In this document: one piece after another, positions 36,801 through 47,800 of the stretch | Numbering within the stretch: position 1 is the stretch's first letter | Layout: every line of letters begins with the position of its first letter | Origin: Symbiodinium microadriaticum | Taxonomy: Eukaryota; Sar; Dinophyceae; Suessiales; Symbiodiniaceae | NCBI GenBank assembly: GCA_001939145.1 | Contig: LSRX01000481.1 | Coordinates: forward strand, 432,692-496,691 | DNA length: 64,000 nucleotides | Direction: 5' to 3' | Notes under the pieces: generated by a model | What the model was told of the DNA's origin: nothing | Database searches by the model: none | What the model saw: only the letters and a program-made list of their open reading frames with translations | Position numbers and translations under genes: made by a program

Positions 36801-36903
36801 TTCGAAGAAGAAGTGCCCTTGCAAGGCTACCTTGTGTGCCGAGGTGGCATTCAACAAGTACCCCCACAAGAAGAGCAGCGCTGAGAGCGAATGGGTACGC
36901 TAG
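20566..36903 (+). CDS. GARS: Glycyl-tRNA synthetase, eukaryotic type, at least 32 exons
   Basis: Class II synthetase charging tRNA-Gly. Exons read: 20566-20601 ([12 protein letters not shown]), 20715-20768 ([10 protein letters not shown]), 20826-20909, 21998-22020, 22121-22171 ([13 protein letters not shown]), 22311-about 22358 ([13 protein letters not shown]), about 22515-22536 (RPETAQ), 22605-22673, 22827-22866 (motif 2, [10 protein letters not shown]), 22991-23055, 23779-about 23810, 23940-23981, about 24090-24119, 24177-24222, 24437-24479, 24521-24609 ([14 protein letters not shown]), 24849-24903 ([13 protein letters not shown]), 24988-about 25060, 25148-25201, 25273-about 25329, 25472-25501, 25689-25742, 25797-25851 with 25926-25981 (motif 3, EPSFG/IDR), 26040-26113, 26196-about 26257, about 26291-26352, 26689-26730, 26799-26862 ([19 protein letters not shown]), 36550-36596 ([15 protein letters not shown]), 36707-36755, 36826-36903. 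The last intron but two is 9.7 kb and contains another gene. The N-terminal exons, including motif 1, were not located. No sign of decay in the exons found. Confidence 0.9.
27060..35335 (+). CDS. MICAL-like FAD-dependent monooxygenase, nested gene, about 27 exons
   Basis: Flavoprotein monooxygenase resembling the catalytic domain of MICAL (actin-oxidising) enzymes; substrate unknown. Start ATG 27060 opens [16 protein letters not shown]. Exons: 27060-27109, 27169-27208, 27312-27371, 27449-27569, 27722-27815, 27847-27919 (FAD GxGxx[19 protein letters not shown]), 27980-28052 (VTVFEKR), 28116-about 28160 ([12 protein letters not shown]), an unresolved exon, 29069-29117, 29302-29373 ([17 protein letters not shown]), 29429-about 29501, 29635-29783 ([12 protein letters not shown]), 29827-29904, 30889-30955, 32084-32112, 32179-32280 ([16 protein letters not shown]), 32578-32643, 32773-32838 ([13 protein letters not shown]), 32942-33157 (IGLVGDA), 33408-33454 ([15 protein letters not shown]), 33545-33644, 33720-33785, 33909-about 34124, about 34314-34489, 34994-35037, 35236-35335. 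LVGDA-EPFW-G-G-RG matches the second FAD motif of MICALs. No CH or LIM domain is visible; a Cys cluster and a short terminal helix follow. Lies wholly in a GlyRS intron, same strand. Confidence 0.85.
28437..28486. repeat. CT microsatellite
   Basis: (GTCTCT)n then (CT)n within an intron of the nested monooxygenase gene. Confidence 0.9.
30715..30801. repeat. TAG/GTA triplet microsatellite
   Basis: (TAG)n run of about 20 units inside the roughly 1-kb intron 29905-30888 of the nested gene. Its poly-Val and poly-Thr frames are not coding. Confidence 0.95.
30956..32083. other. Intron of nested monooxygenase gene
   Basis: 1.1-kb intron with a (CAG)n run at 31196-31220 and GCTACTGC-rich sequence. 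Open frames on either strand (31149-31517 +, 31486-32190 -) overlap the flanking exon and show no conserved domain, so they are not called. Confidence 0.5.
35385..35700. repeat. Inverted and tandem CCGAAACT-type repeat, with an N at the centre
   Basis: Left of the single N at 35462 the motif is CAGTTTCGG/GAGTTTCGGG; right of it the reverse complement, CCGAAACTGACC and CCCCGAAACTC, repeats many times, with a longer unit of about 117 bases present twice (35466 and 35583). It starts about 50 bases beyond the stop of the nested gene, inside the GlyRS intron. It may be a real palindromic satellite or a fold-back assembly junction. Confidence 0.8.
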
Positions 36904-38460
36904 GAGAGCTCTTGGGTGCGTCTTGGATTCTGGAAGCGAAGTGTCGCTTCTATCCGAATCAAAAAAGCGAGCTCAAGGCAGCTGTGGATCCGGCATGATC
37001 CGCAAATACTGCTGACGAATCTAGCATTGTTGCCTATAGTCTTCTCCTTGTCACGAACTCTGCGTGAAAACTGCGCAGCATCAGACCTCAAAGGAGAACA
37101 TGCCGACCTGTTCTTCCTGTCGTCGAACTAACATCCCCTCAAAATCCGAAAAATCCATGACATTCGCATTTAAACCACGATGTCTTGCTGAACATCTGAT
37201 TTCAGCAATTGAGTCGAGAACGCGCCAAGACACAGAAATCGAACACGAGGCTTGCAGACGTACCCAAGAACATGATGGCATCTAAGAGGTCGAGACTGCT
37301 GCACAGAGGGAGGAGGAAGAAGAGGAGCTCAAAAATGAATCAAAGCATCGAAAGCCAAAAGCGCGATGGGAATGGTGGGGCCTGGGAGAGGGGCAAGGGC
37401 AGCGGCTTTCTGCCCCCCCCCTCCCCCTTCCCCCACCCCTCGGGTCTCCATTGTCTGTCCATGCCTCCACCAGCGCTGGAAGTGTCAGAACGACTCCTGA
37501 AATGAACATCCGACCTACACCTGGCGATTCAGGCTAGTATTGGTATTTGCTCGATATGTTTTTGTGAACAGTTCATTGGCTGGACAGGCAAGAACTTGCG
37601 CCTTAGTTCGGGTGGTTGCAAAAGCGCAGAAGTTATGAGGCTCAGGCTTTGTGTTGAGTTGAAATGCTGCAGTGACCGATACAGCCAGGGCGCGGTCATC
37701 TATCAGAACGCATTCACAGCGTTTGCTGGCAAAGATCTTAATATTAAGTTCTTAAGCATTGCAAACTTACTCACGCAGGAGCCCTAAAAGGAGCCTTACA
37801 GGAACCCTAAGCCCTGAACCGCATTGCACATTTAAAAAAACAAACCGTAAGCCCCAAACCAGATTGGGCTGTTTTGCCGTTTACGGGTCAAGGCCTCGTC
37901 ATGGCTTAGGATTCTTCAACCTAAGGGCCTGAAGGACCTGATAATTGGTTACCCGGGTTTAGGGCTTAGGGCTCTATAGGGTTTAGGACCCCAAGGCCCT
38001 AAAGTTCTTAATAGTTGTGTTCCTGGGTCAAGGGTAGTACTTTTTGTCGAGTAGTCTTTGGGAGAGTATATGACAATCAGGTACTTGGACCTTCAGGGTA
38101 AGGTGAAAAGGTCCCGTCAGGGTTCCACAGGTTTTAGAGTTTAGGGCCTACGGTTACAGCAGTATGGCTTAGTGAGGCGTAGCTGTTGGGGGTTTAGGGT
38201 TTAGACAGAGGGGTTCAGGAGTTAGGGTTCCAGGTTCTACGGTGCAGGGTTTGACGGTGCAAGGTTTGGGGTTCGGGTTTAATGGTGGGGCTTTGTGCTT
38301 TAGGTTCAGGGCTGAGGGCTTCGGTGTGGGCCCGCTGGCCTTCGCAAGAATTGCCGAAGCCTGGAGAGCACGGGTTTACCCACTTCCACCAAGTTCTGGA
38401 CAGGGTTTCGGCTCGAGCTTAGGTGCGCCTTTCGCCTCTAGGCGTGTGGCGTCTTCCTTA
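36904..38460. other. Intergenic, with degenerate TTTAGGG-like repeats at 37790-38340
   Basis: No gene seen. From about 37790 the sequence is dominated by CCCTAA, GGGTTTAGGG, TTAGGGCT and GGGTTTAG variants on changing strands. TTTAGGG is the telomere repeat type reported for dinoflagellates, so this may be an interstitial, decayed telomere-like tract; it could also be an unrelated satellite of similar composition. Confidence 0.5.
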
Positions 38461-40500
38461 TAGCACTTCCAAGCCCCAGCGCTGTTTGCCTCTCGAGCTG
38501 CAGCGCATAGCTTTCCCTCCCTCGCCGTGGGATTGCTTAATGGTCGGTGGCGGTTGTGCTGCCCTTGTTACTCTGTAGAGTCTTGGCTGTGTTTTTTCCA
38601 TTCTGGAGGCAACGAGGCGCCGCAGAGCCAGATCACCGGCCTGGCACAGGTGCGCCAGGAAAAGGCGCCACCTTGCCCGACCAAGGCAACAGGCAGGGAT
38701 CCGTCGAACCCACCGACACATCACGGATCGGCACCCAAAATGAAGGGTCAAGAAAGCGGAAAACAGTAGTCAGCGGGCAAAGGTGCGCGACCGGTGGGTA
38801 GACAGCAGGCTCTGAAGCAGCCGACCTTCCCATTGTGGCATCCACCTCACGAAGCTCAAAGCGCTCTACAAGCCAAGACAGCCAGATATCAACCTGCGGT
38901 CCATCAGGCTGTGGAAGTCGCCGATGCCGATCGAACAGCCTCGCAGCAGGCCCAACAGCATGCGCTGGCGGTGTCGAAGCTTACAAAGAGGGTGCAAGGA
39001 AACCCAGCCAAAAGAACCCTGGAGAAAGCTGGGTTGGGGTTGTGGGATGCCATCTCATCGCGCACTGCCTGGAACTGTAGAGGCTGGGGAAGCTGCTGGA
39101 GGAAGATCTGCGGAGGCTTCTCAGGAGCTTATGCAGGCAACTATGTCGATGGCCTATGCAGAGCCAAAGGGCTCGTCAATCAGGCAGTGGCGGCAACGGG
39201 GCCTGTGCTGACTTCAACGCAAGAACACGTCCTACACAAGTCTGCCACCGGTTTACGAGCCCTCGCCAGTACAGTTTTTCCAGCAGCTTATCAATGCGGA
39301 AGCCACTCTTGGAACCACCGCAGCGAGTCTTCACGGGAGTCCCACCTCGCCCATACGATTTTTGACGCCGCGGATGTGGCCATGGAGCCGGTCAAAAACT
39401 CCACGACGGGATTTCTGTTTGGGAAGGGGCTCTGGCAAACAGGGGGCTGGCATCCTCGTCCGCTCCGCTGGCGACACCATGGGTGGCCCACAGCCACTGG
39501 TCTGACTCAGGAGAGAGCCACGAGACCCGCTCAGACGACACAGAGCTCATTCCCGAGACCGGCGAGGACGAGTCCAAGTCGCTCCAGGCATGGGAAGAGA
39601 CTGTGGCATATGCTTCCGAGACTGGAAGATCCCCAGTGGGCGCGGTAGCGGTCAAACTGGAGCAAGAGAGTTTGATTTGTCGTTGGCCCTGTTTACCAGT
39701 ATGACTTTGGGGTTGCATCGCATTTGGCTGCAAAGGCATTCGAGAAAACCCCCGCTTCTGCTGGCGGGGCCCATATGAGCGCCTCCCCGGCGCAGCGTGG
39801 GCCGCAGCGTTGTGAGCTCACCGTTTGCCTCAGGCCCATCCTTCGCGGAGGAACTTGTTCCAGCTCGACCACGCTTCTCAGCATGCCAGGGAGCCACCCT
39901 TGGTGCACCATTCTGCTCGCCATGGTTCCCCAATTGCTTTCGATTCTGGCCGCCCAGGCGTGTGTCGTCGGTAGGTGTCTCCCCGGATATACACCCCATT
40001 TATTTTCGAAAACGCGACTTCCGGGGACCTAACCGTCCCTTTTCTGTCCGCTTGATCACCCAGCCCGGGGAGAAAGCACGTGTGCTGGAAGTTTTGGGCG
40101 TCGTTGGCTGAGGACCCGCCGTGGGGGATTCAGCTTTGGAAGCATGCATTCCTCCGTCGGGCGGTGGAAGGTCGGCACAGTGGAGGCCGTTGCGCCGCGC
40201 ATCGCCGCGCAACGCATTGTCGCTGTTTCGCAAAATCCTTACTCTCCGCTGGACTGTCTGCGACTCTCTGTGCTCTACACCCCGTTTCGCCACAGGCTTG
40301 GTCGCTGCTCAGCCTACGCCTACACAAGGGTTCTGGAAGCCTGGAGAGAAGGCGAGTTTACCCACTTGCTGGCACATTGAAGCAAGGGGCGTCGTGTTTA
40401 GTCACCATGCACAAGTTCTGGACTCGGAAGAAAAATCCTGAGGCGAACTTTGACTTCGTGGTTTTCGCATACCCTTTTCCGGGCTCCCAAATTTAAAGTT
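38461..40500. other. GC-rich block open in several + frames, possible decayed coding element
   Basis: A 284-residue + frame at 38794-39648 overlaps other long + frames (38924-39365, 39483-39704, 39724-40032). Protein-like stretches switch frame: PPVYEPSPVQFFQQLINAE near 39250 in one frame and VYQYDFGVASHLAAKAFEK near 39695 in another. Similar phrases, CTGGAGAG...GGGTTTACCCACTT, occur at both ends (38360 and 40340). I do not recognise a family. A frameshifted retroelement or processed copy fits; an active gene does not. Confidence 0.3.
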
Positions 40501-41088
40501 TCAGGGAGGTTTTCAGAAATTTGATGTTTCGATTTTTGAGTGCTAGAAGATAGCTCGGTTAAGGTGTGCACGACATCTGAAGAACCAAACTCTAGAACCA
40601 ACTATTACCACCTTTTGGGCTTAAGGGGTCTAGTGTGGACTTTGGTTCTCCACCAACCAGCCATCCGTAGCTGACGCACCTCAGCCCGAACCCTGTGCAC
40701 ACCTGTTCCTCGTGAGCTGTGGCCATGGGGCAATGGCAAGTTGGCACGCCCAAGACTCTCACAGTGACTTGGTGTCAGCGTGTGTCAGCCATGCATGACC
40801 CACATACGCAAGAGTTCAGACTTGATCGCCGATACCGAGGGGAGGTGCCTTCACCTTTCGAGCCGTCCTTGCTGGAAAGCCCATTGTGGGTCAACAGCTG
40901 CCAAGCGGAGACGGTGATTGAGTTCTGTTTTATGGCGCAACATGTGCCAACTTCGTAAAGTCGCAGACTCGAGGCTTCCACAAGAAGAAGGCGGTGAAGG
41001 TTGAGTCCATCGAAGAAGACGGCGTCGCGGAGCCTCGGCTTTCCGAGACAGCAAGCCAACATCCAGTTCCATCGCATCTTAGGAGAAG

Positions 41089-44000
41089 ATCTATGCCAAC
41101 TGGATCAAAGAAGAGTTGCAGAAAGAAGCGGCATGCTTGGAGCTGCCCTTCTCTGTGGTCTTCCTGGCATCATTTGTGACTTGGCGAATCTAGGCAGTAA
41201 AAGCATGGGGCACAGCCCCTCCAGTTCGTTTGTCCCTCCTGCTAAGGACATCAAAACGCATTGTAATTCTGTCAGAGCTTTCGCTTTCGAATTTGGCCAT
41301 GTATCGGCATGCCGAGGCCTTCTTTGCACTGGGGTATTTGGCGCAAGATGTTGCGGCGGTCAAAGATTAATTGCATCGGCTGCACGCAGGCTCCAGTCTC
41401 ACAGACAGCATGCAATCAGGTCATGAGTGTCGAAAATTCGATCGAGACGGACATTACCGAGAACGCAAATTTTGCTTTCGACACTTGGCCTCGGATGTGT
41501 TGTAAGATTTCCTAGCCTCGAAGGTGCCGGTTCAAATCTGGCTCTCGGCCAGGAAGGCTACTTCGGCAACAAGGTGATCGGTGACGTGAACAGTTTCGCA
41601 GATTTCTGGTCATGGACGCACCTGGCCAGCATGGGAATCGGATGTAGCATCGTGATTTGCGGCGATGAGACACCCAGGCGGTTGGGCCTTCTTCCGCTGG
41701 TCTTCCCCGAAATGCCTTACCTCTACTCTGAGGGCCTGGCGGAGGCCGTCCCAGAGGCCAGGGCCGCAAGCCAGAAACTTTTCAAGTCAAGTCACTGTCA
41801 GATGTTATGCTTTCTGATGCTTTCTGACAGGGCTACAACGTCAGTGCTCTGCCTCAACGATGGTTATACCCTGGATACGAAAAGCCTGCTCCTGTGCAAA
41901 ATGATTACTTGAGGCTGGGCAAGATTACCAAATGCATTATGTTCAGCAACGGGCTCGCAGTGAGACATCTGTGGCAGGTACAACAGAATCATTGGAGGAC
42001 TGCGATTTCGTCAGGAGGCCTTTCCTCAGCTAGGTGCCTACGCTATCCTTGCATGGGATCCCGGCAGGTTTCCACTGACGACAAGGCAACCTGCACGCAC
42101 TTCGGTGAAGAAGCAACATTCAGGCTGCCTGTGCACTGCTCTGGTCGCGCACGTGCACCTTTAGTGGCTATGGGCGTGGTAGCAAGAGAAGCGGCAATCG
42201 TAGAGGACATGGATCGGCAAGCCATGTACGCACTTCACTGAATACGAGCTGCCGTGCCGGGCTTAGCTTTTCAGCTTGTGGGCTTGACTGAAGAAGTGCA
42301 GCGAAACGTGGGAAGCTTCAGCACCTCGTGTATTAAGTGAAGGCCAGACCTCCTGGCCACGGAAGCCTTCAATAGTGCACCTCAGCGGGTCGAGTGGTTT
42401 CTGCCCGAGGTGGGCCGCTGTGCCCGGCTGTGCCCGTGTCAGCCTCTTTTTGCTTCAGAGCAACAGGTCGAAGGGACATCAGCTTTGGTTCAGCACGTGA
42501 TCGACATGGAGGATCGGGGCGAGCACGTCGCATTGCCAATCTTGAGTGGTGCCCTGATGTGCCCTGGCGAGGATGGGTGCTTCTCTGCCAGAGCGCAGAA
42601 CCGGTGCCGTCCTGAACATGGCGACTGACAACACTGATGCTTTACCGATGCTCCTCGGGGTGTGGTCAAGCGCGATTCTGCTCAGGACATGCCTTTGCCA
42701 GTGGTGCAACGCGCAGGTGTGCAGCATGCAGAAAGCATGACAGCAATCAGTGCGTTGTCCAGCCCATGCTGCTTGCCTTTCAAGGTAGGCCCACATCCTT
42801 GGCTTGATGAGCAGACACAACGAGCAGCATCCTCTGCTTTGAAGAGCATCATGCGGCATCATCACCCCTTCGACGGCATCCGAGGTCGAGGTGGCCTTCA
42901 TAACGTACAACGCTCATTATGGCCATCACCCTACCAAATAAGCAGCCTTGGTTCACAAGCTGCACCTGGTAGAATTGGGGAAGTGGCCAGACTCGCCTCT
43001 CTTTCTCAGCTCAAGACTAGAACGGACCCCTTCGTTAATCCGCCGTTGGCAAACTCATATCCATGGCGTGCCTGGGCGCATTTGTAGCAACTGCGAACTG
43101 GTTGCCGATGATCGCATAGTTGTGTTTTGAACTCAACTGAAGCCTCATTGACTTCTCGACAGATTTGTTGACACGAGGCGGGCCTTGGGAGTTGTGTCGA
43201 TTGCACTCTGCACTGTTGGTGAAGCATCCATAAGCCCACCCACATCTTGCCAAATCACTCAGACACATGGCTGCACTGCAAGTCGCTTAGGGATTCTGCT
43301 CAGACTCAGTCATCGTAATTCAGTCGTAGATCCTGGGTCGGCATAGCTTTGCACCAAGGACCAGTTTTCAAGCGTCCAATGTCAGATTGGAGTCCATATC
43401 TGCCGGACGCCCATGGCCGTGTCTGCTCAAAGGTCTGCATTTCAAAGCACTCGCGAGGTGCAAACGACCAATCAGAAGCTGGCATTCGACATGGAGGCCA
43501 GAGTCTTACCGGCATGGGTTCCTGCGGCTTCGGCTTCGTCGCAGGTCAACTTTCAGGCGACCTGCACCAGCGACACTGGCAACACCACCTGGACGTCGTC
43601 TACTGGAGATGCTCGGAAGATAACTTGAAGATACTGTGTACTTTGTACTGTCCAAAAGAGCGGATGTCAAACCTGTTGAACCCGAGGTGCGGCAAATGAG
43701 TCTGAAGGGTATAGACGTCCTCAACACGAAGACTGGAACGACGTCTTATGGCATAGAAGTGAAAGACGCACAGGACAACACATCTGACACGCGCAGAATA
43801 TGTACACTGCAAGGTGCTTTGCATAATAAGATCAACGGTTGAAATATTGCTGCCAGGAGTTTATGGCTCGTTTCGAAAATAGGTAACTGACTTGAATCTT
43901 TGCGGTTCCTTTGGGTGGGGTTTTCATGCGGTTCGATTCGAGTCGTGATCTACTGACACAGTCTTGTATACGTAATTATAAACAAATGTTTTGCATACAT

Positions 44001-44849
44001 ACATATGTAGATATATATATATATATATACACACACATACACGTACATGGTCTTGGGCCCCGGGCTGCTACCCCCCGCCCCGAGGGCTGTCTGCAACAAT
44101 AGCCACGAGGAGCTGGTGGGGCCACGATCCTTTTGACAGTCCTCGGTTTTCGGAGGAGAGGATCGAAATTTCGATGTCAAACCGCCAATAGTCAGTCGCT
44201 GAGATTGGACTTCCTGGTGTCACGTTCCCCCTGAGTCTCGGAGTCTCGCCAGTGTTGCACATGCAGGGCAACTTCCCGTTTCAAACATGGCATACGTAGC
44301 TTGCACGTAATCGTGATTTGCATGATTGTCTGTGGTTTTTGTGGGGGCAGGTTTCAAAACGGTTCGCACCGGAACAGAACCCACCACCCAAACCACAGGG
44401 TGGAGGTGCCGGGTGTCAATGCAATGCTCCGCGAGTGCACCAGAGCGACGGCTATGCCACAGCGACAGGGGCACCATCGGCAACGGACAAAGAGGAAAAT
44501 TGCTACCTTTAGTGCAGTAGCAATCCCAATAAGGTCGACAATACTACTACTGGTAAATGGCTGTAAGCACACCTCTGTAGGTTTACGGTTTACTAGTTAC
44601 TAGTATCTAGCAGTGCGGCGAGTCAGCCAAGATTGCGGCTTCTGCTTGGAGCAAACCCAACATTCAGACTAAAACTTGGAGAAAGGGCCGGTGCTCCTGC
44701 CTACCCTGACAAAAGACGAACACCACAGGTACCACCCCACAGGCGAGGGGGGAGAAAGANNNNNNNNNNNNNNNNNNNNNNNNNNNNNNNNNNNNNNNNN
44801 NNNNNNNNNNNNNNNNNNNNNNNNNNNNNNNNNNNNNNNNNNNNNNNNN

Positions 44850-44882
<33 letters not shown>

Positions 44883-47800
44883 TCCCTCCGTGTCATACTC
44901 TTTCCTTATACATCTATAAACATATATATATATATATATATTATTTGTGTATACATATGTATATATATATATATGAACAGTATTTGTTCATTTATATGAG
45001 GAAGCAAGGGAAAGGACTCGGCGAAGGATGAAGCCGGATGCCGCTTGCTGTGCCCAAGCACCGGACACATGCTCCACCAACTTGTGTTCAACTCCCCGGC
45101 CCAAGCACCCGACCCCTGCAACCAGAACGCCGGGGTCCTTCCTCCCTCACACCACCGTCACACCAGCGGAGACATGCATACGTGCCGTGCCCCAAAACCA
45201 GGCGCATAGTATCTTGCCATCAAGCTTTTATTCGTTCTTTTGGCCGGACCTCAGAAGGTCTGCTCTGAACAGGACAATGGCGCCTTCCAATATGGACCCC
45301 GCTGGGATGGCGACTGCGTGAGCGAAGAGTTCAAGGGCACGTGGACAGCAGGACCGCTGAAATCCGTTGAAAGCTGACAGTGATGGAACTCATCTTGTAT
45401 AGTCTACATCCACCCCGGTTGGCAGAGGGCGGTGGCCCGAAACGGGGGGGGATTGTGTGGGCCGATCAATGAGTCCACAGGGAGGAAGGAGGGGGTGTGG
45501 GGTGTGGCGGTCAAGAGGAGAGGATACAGGGGGTCTTTGTGGGAACCTCAGCCTGCTTCGGCCGCGGCCGAGGCGAAGATTGAGATGCAGTATTGTCATA
45601 GCGATTTGCAAGGGTCGCTTTATCTCGCATCGCTCGAAAACAATCACTTTCACTTCTACTTAAATTGAGAGCCTATTGTTCCACGCTTCCGACGGCGTCC
45701 TCATTGGAGCTTTGCATATGTTCACTCATCCTTCCAAGTAAGCTTCAAAGTGCAAGGAGTCCCATCCTAGCACCGGTCTACATGGGGGTTCATGTCGGCT
45801 CGTACTGACAACTTGTATTGTAGGTATGTAGCAAAAGGTTCACTCAAGGCGCAGAAGTCGTATTGGGGAAGCAAAGCTTTTTTCTACGTTGTACGACTAG
45901 TGACTATAGTATAGGGAAACAAGATGGCCGCGGGGGCGGGTACTCAAAGTGCCGAAGCGGGGTCTTCCAACATGCCTCCGTGAAGAGGTTCGCAGAGTTG
46001 AAGGCGAGCACGCGAGACACGCCAATGTTGGGGGATCCCCGTGACCGCCCCCCAGAAAAACAGAGCGCCGCCTCTATCTACACGGACTAAGAATGAGACT
46101 GAGAGGAGCGAGAGAGAAAGAGTAACCATTTTTGCTCAAGTGCTGCACCGTTGCTGGGGGGACTGTGCCTCCTCCCTGCATCGGGGGGTGAGCCTTCCCA
46201 AGTGAGCCTTGAGGGGCGGACTTGGGGGGTTCGCTCCAGCGGTGCTTGAGTCTCCCACCGCCACATTGTGCTCAAGGACCCGTCCGAGGCAGCCCCCTGC
46301 GTTAAGTTGTAAGTCCTCGGAGGTGCATGCCTTTGCCCGCGTCTTCAGCAAGTCCCCTTGAACCCGGCCCCCATGGAGTGGGGAGGGCGGGTAGTAGGGG
46401 GCACACATGCTCCCTCATTGCGGAACTGGGGAAGATCACGCAGCCAAGGGGTACATCGTGAACACGTTCGAGGGCGACGGAGGCAAGACGCCGTTCTTCC
46501 ACAACCCCCGGCTCTACCGTGCGGAGACGTCGACACCAAAGAAGTACGTTGGCAGGCTGAAGGCCGTGAGGGAGGCCTCGTGAGAATGGCAGGAAGGCCG
46601 CGCATGCCGACCAGCTTGGATGGACCAGGGGTGTCATACGAAGGGCACTGAGGTGAACAAAGGCTTAGCAAGGGAGAATTTCGTAGGGAGAAGCACAACT
46701 GAGTGGGCAATACTACCGCATGAGCTGAGTTGTTACCCATGGGCCGAAAGGCCTCCCCAAGATAGACGACCGTAGCATTTCGCCTTAACCGTGGCACCAA
46801 TCCCCGATTCTTTTCCAAACGCTCCGACGACAGGGGTTACTAGGAAATGCTGGTGAATTCAGGGGGAAAGAGGTTGCAATTAGACCGTCCTTCCGTGAAG
46901 TCCTTTACTTTGGCCCTCTGTGTCTACAGTTGCGCGAGGGCTTGCACGTTTTTCCTCGAAACCCCAGCAAAGGACTGCCAAAGCTTGTGCATGTTCCGGC
47001 CAGTGCAGTATTCACACGGTTGCTTCCAGGGACAGTGCAGAAGAGCTTGGTACTAGGTGTTGCAAGTAGCTCTTGATGGTGTGTGTTGTGAGCACGGTCC
47101 TAAACCACGAAAGTTGTGGTTGCAGCACAAGCTGCAAGGGGGAGCGCCAGATCCCGTGTCAGCCTCAGTGCGGGGGGTTTAGAGTTCTATTGATGATGGG
47201 GTTTTGCCGGAACAAGCCTCCGCCTCATCGTGTTACCGACCTTGAGACCCGGACATCCAGGGCGCGTGTGCGTGCGGGGGGCGGGGGGAACTCCGTTCTC
47301 TTGGCTGTGTGGAAGCGAAGAGAAAGAGTTGCCCGAACTGCCCCCAAAGCCCCACAAACATTGGGGGGCCCTTAGGGCTGAGGGGACTCGCAACCCCCTC
47401 AAGCCCGAAGGAAGAAGAGAAAGATTTAGTTTGTGTGCCGGGAGAGAGAGAGACAGAGAGAGAGTATTTCTCTGGGGCCGTTCCAGTTGCTGCCGACGCC
47501 TCCAAAGCCCCACGTGAGTTGGGGGGGCCCTAAGGGCCGGGGGGACGACTAACATGCCCCTCTTACCCGAAGGAAAAAGAGAGAGAAATAATTTGTGTAA
47601 AGGGTCGGGGGCTTGCAACATGAGGCACACCACAGGCTTAGTACTTTACTGCAACAGTCAGCGGGGGCCGCAAAGCAATCCACTCAATAGTACATTGGGT
47701 GGTTGGGCGGGCATGGCCTGAGGGTTCGACCCCTAAGCCCAGACGAAAGAAAGAAACAAAGAAAGATCATTTGTGTGTTCACGTGTGGGTGTTGTGTGTG

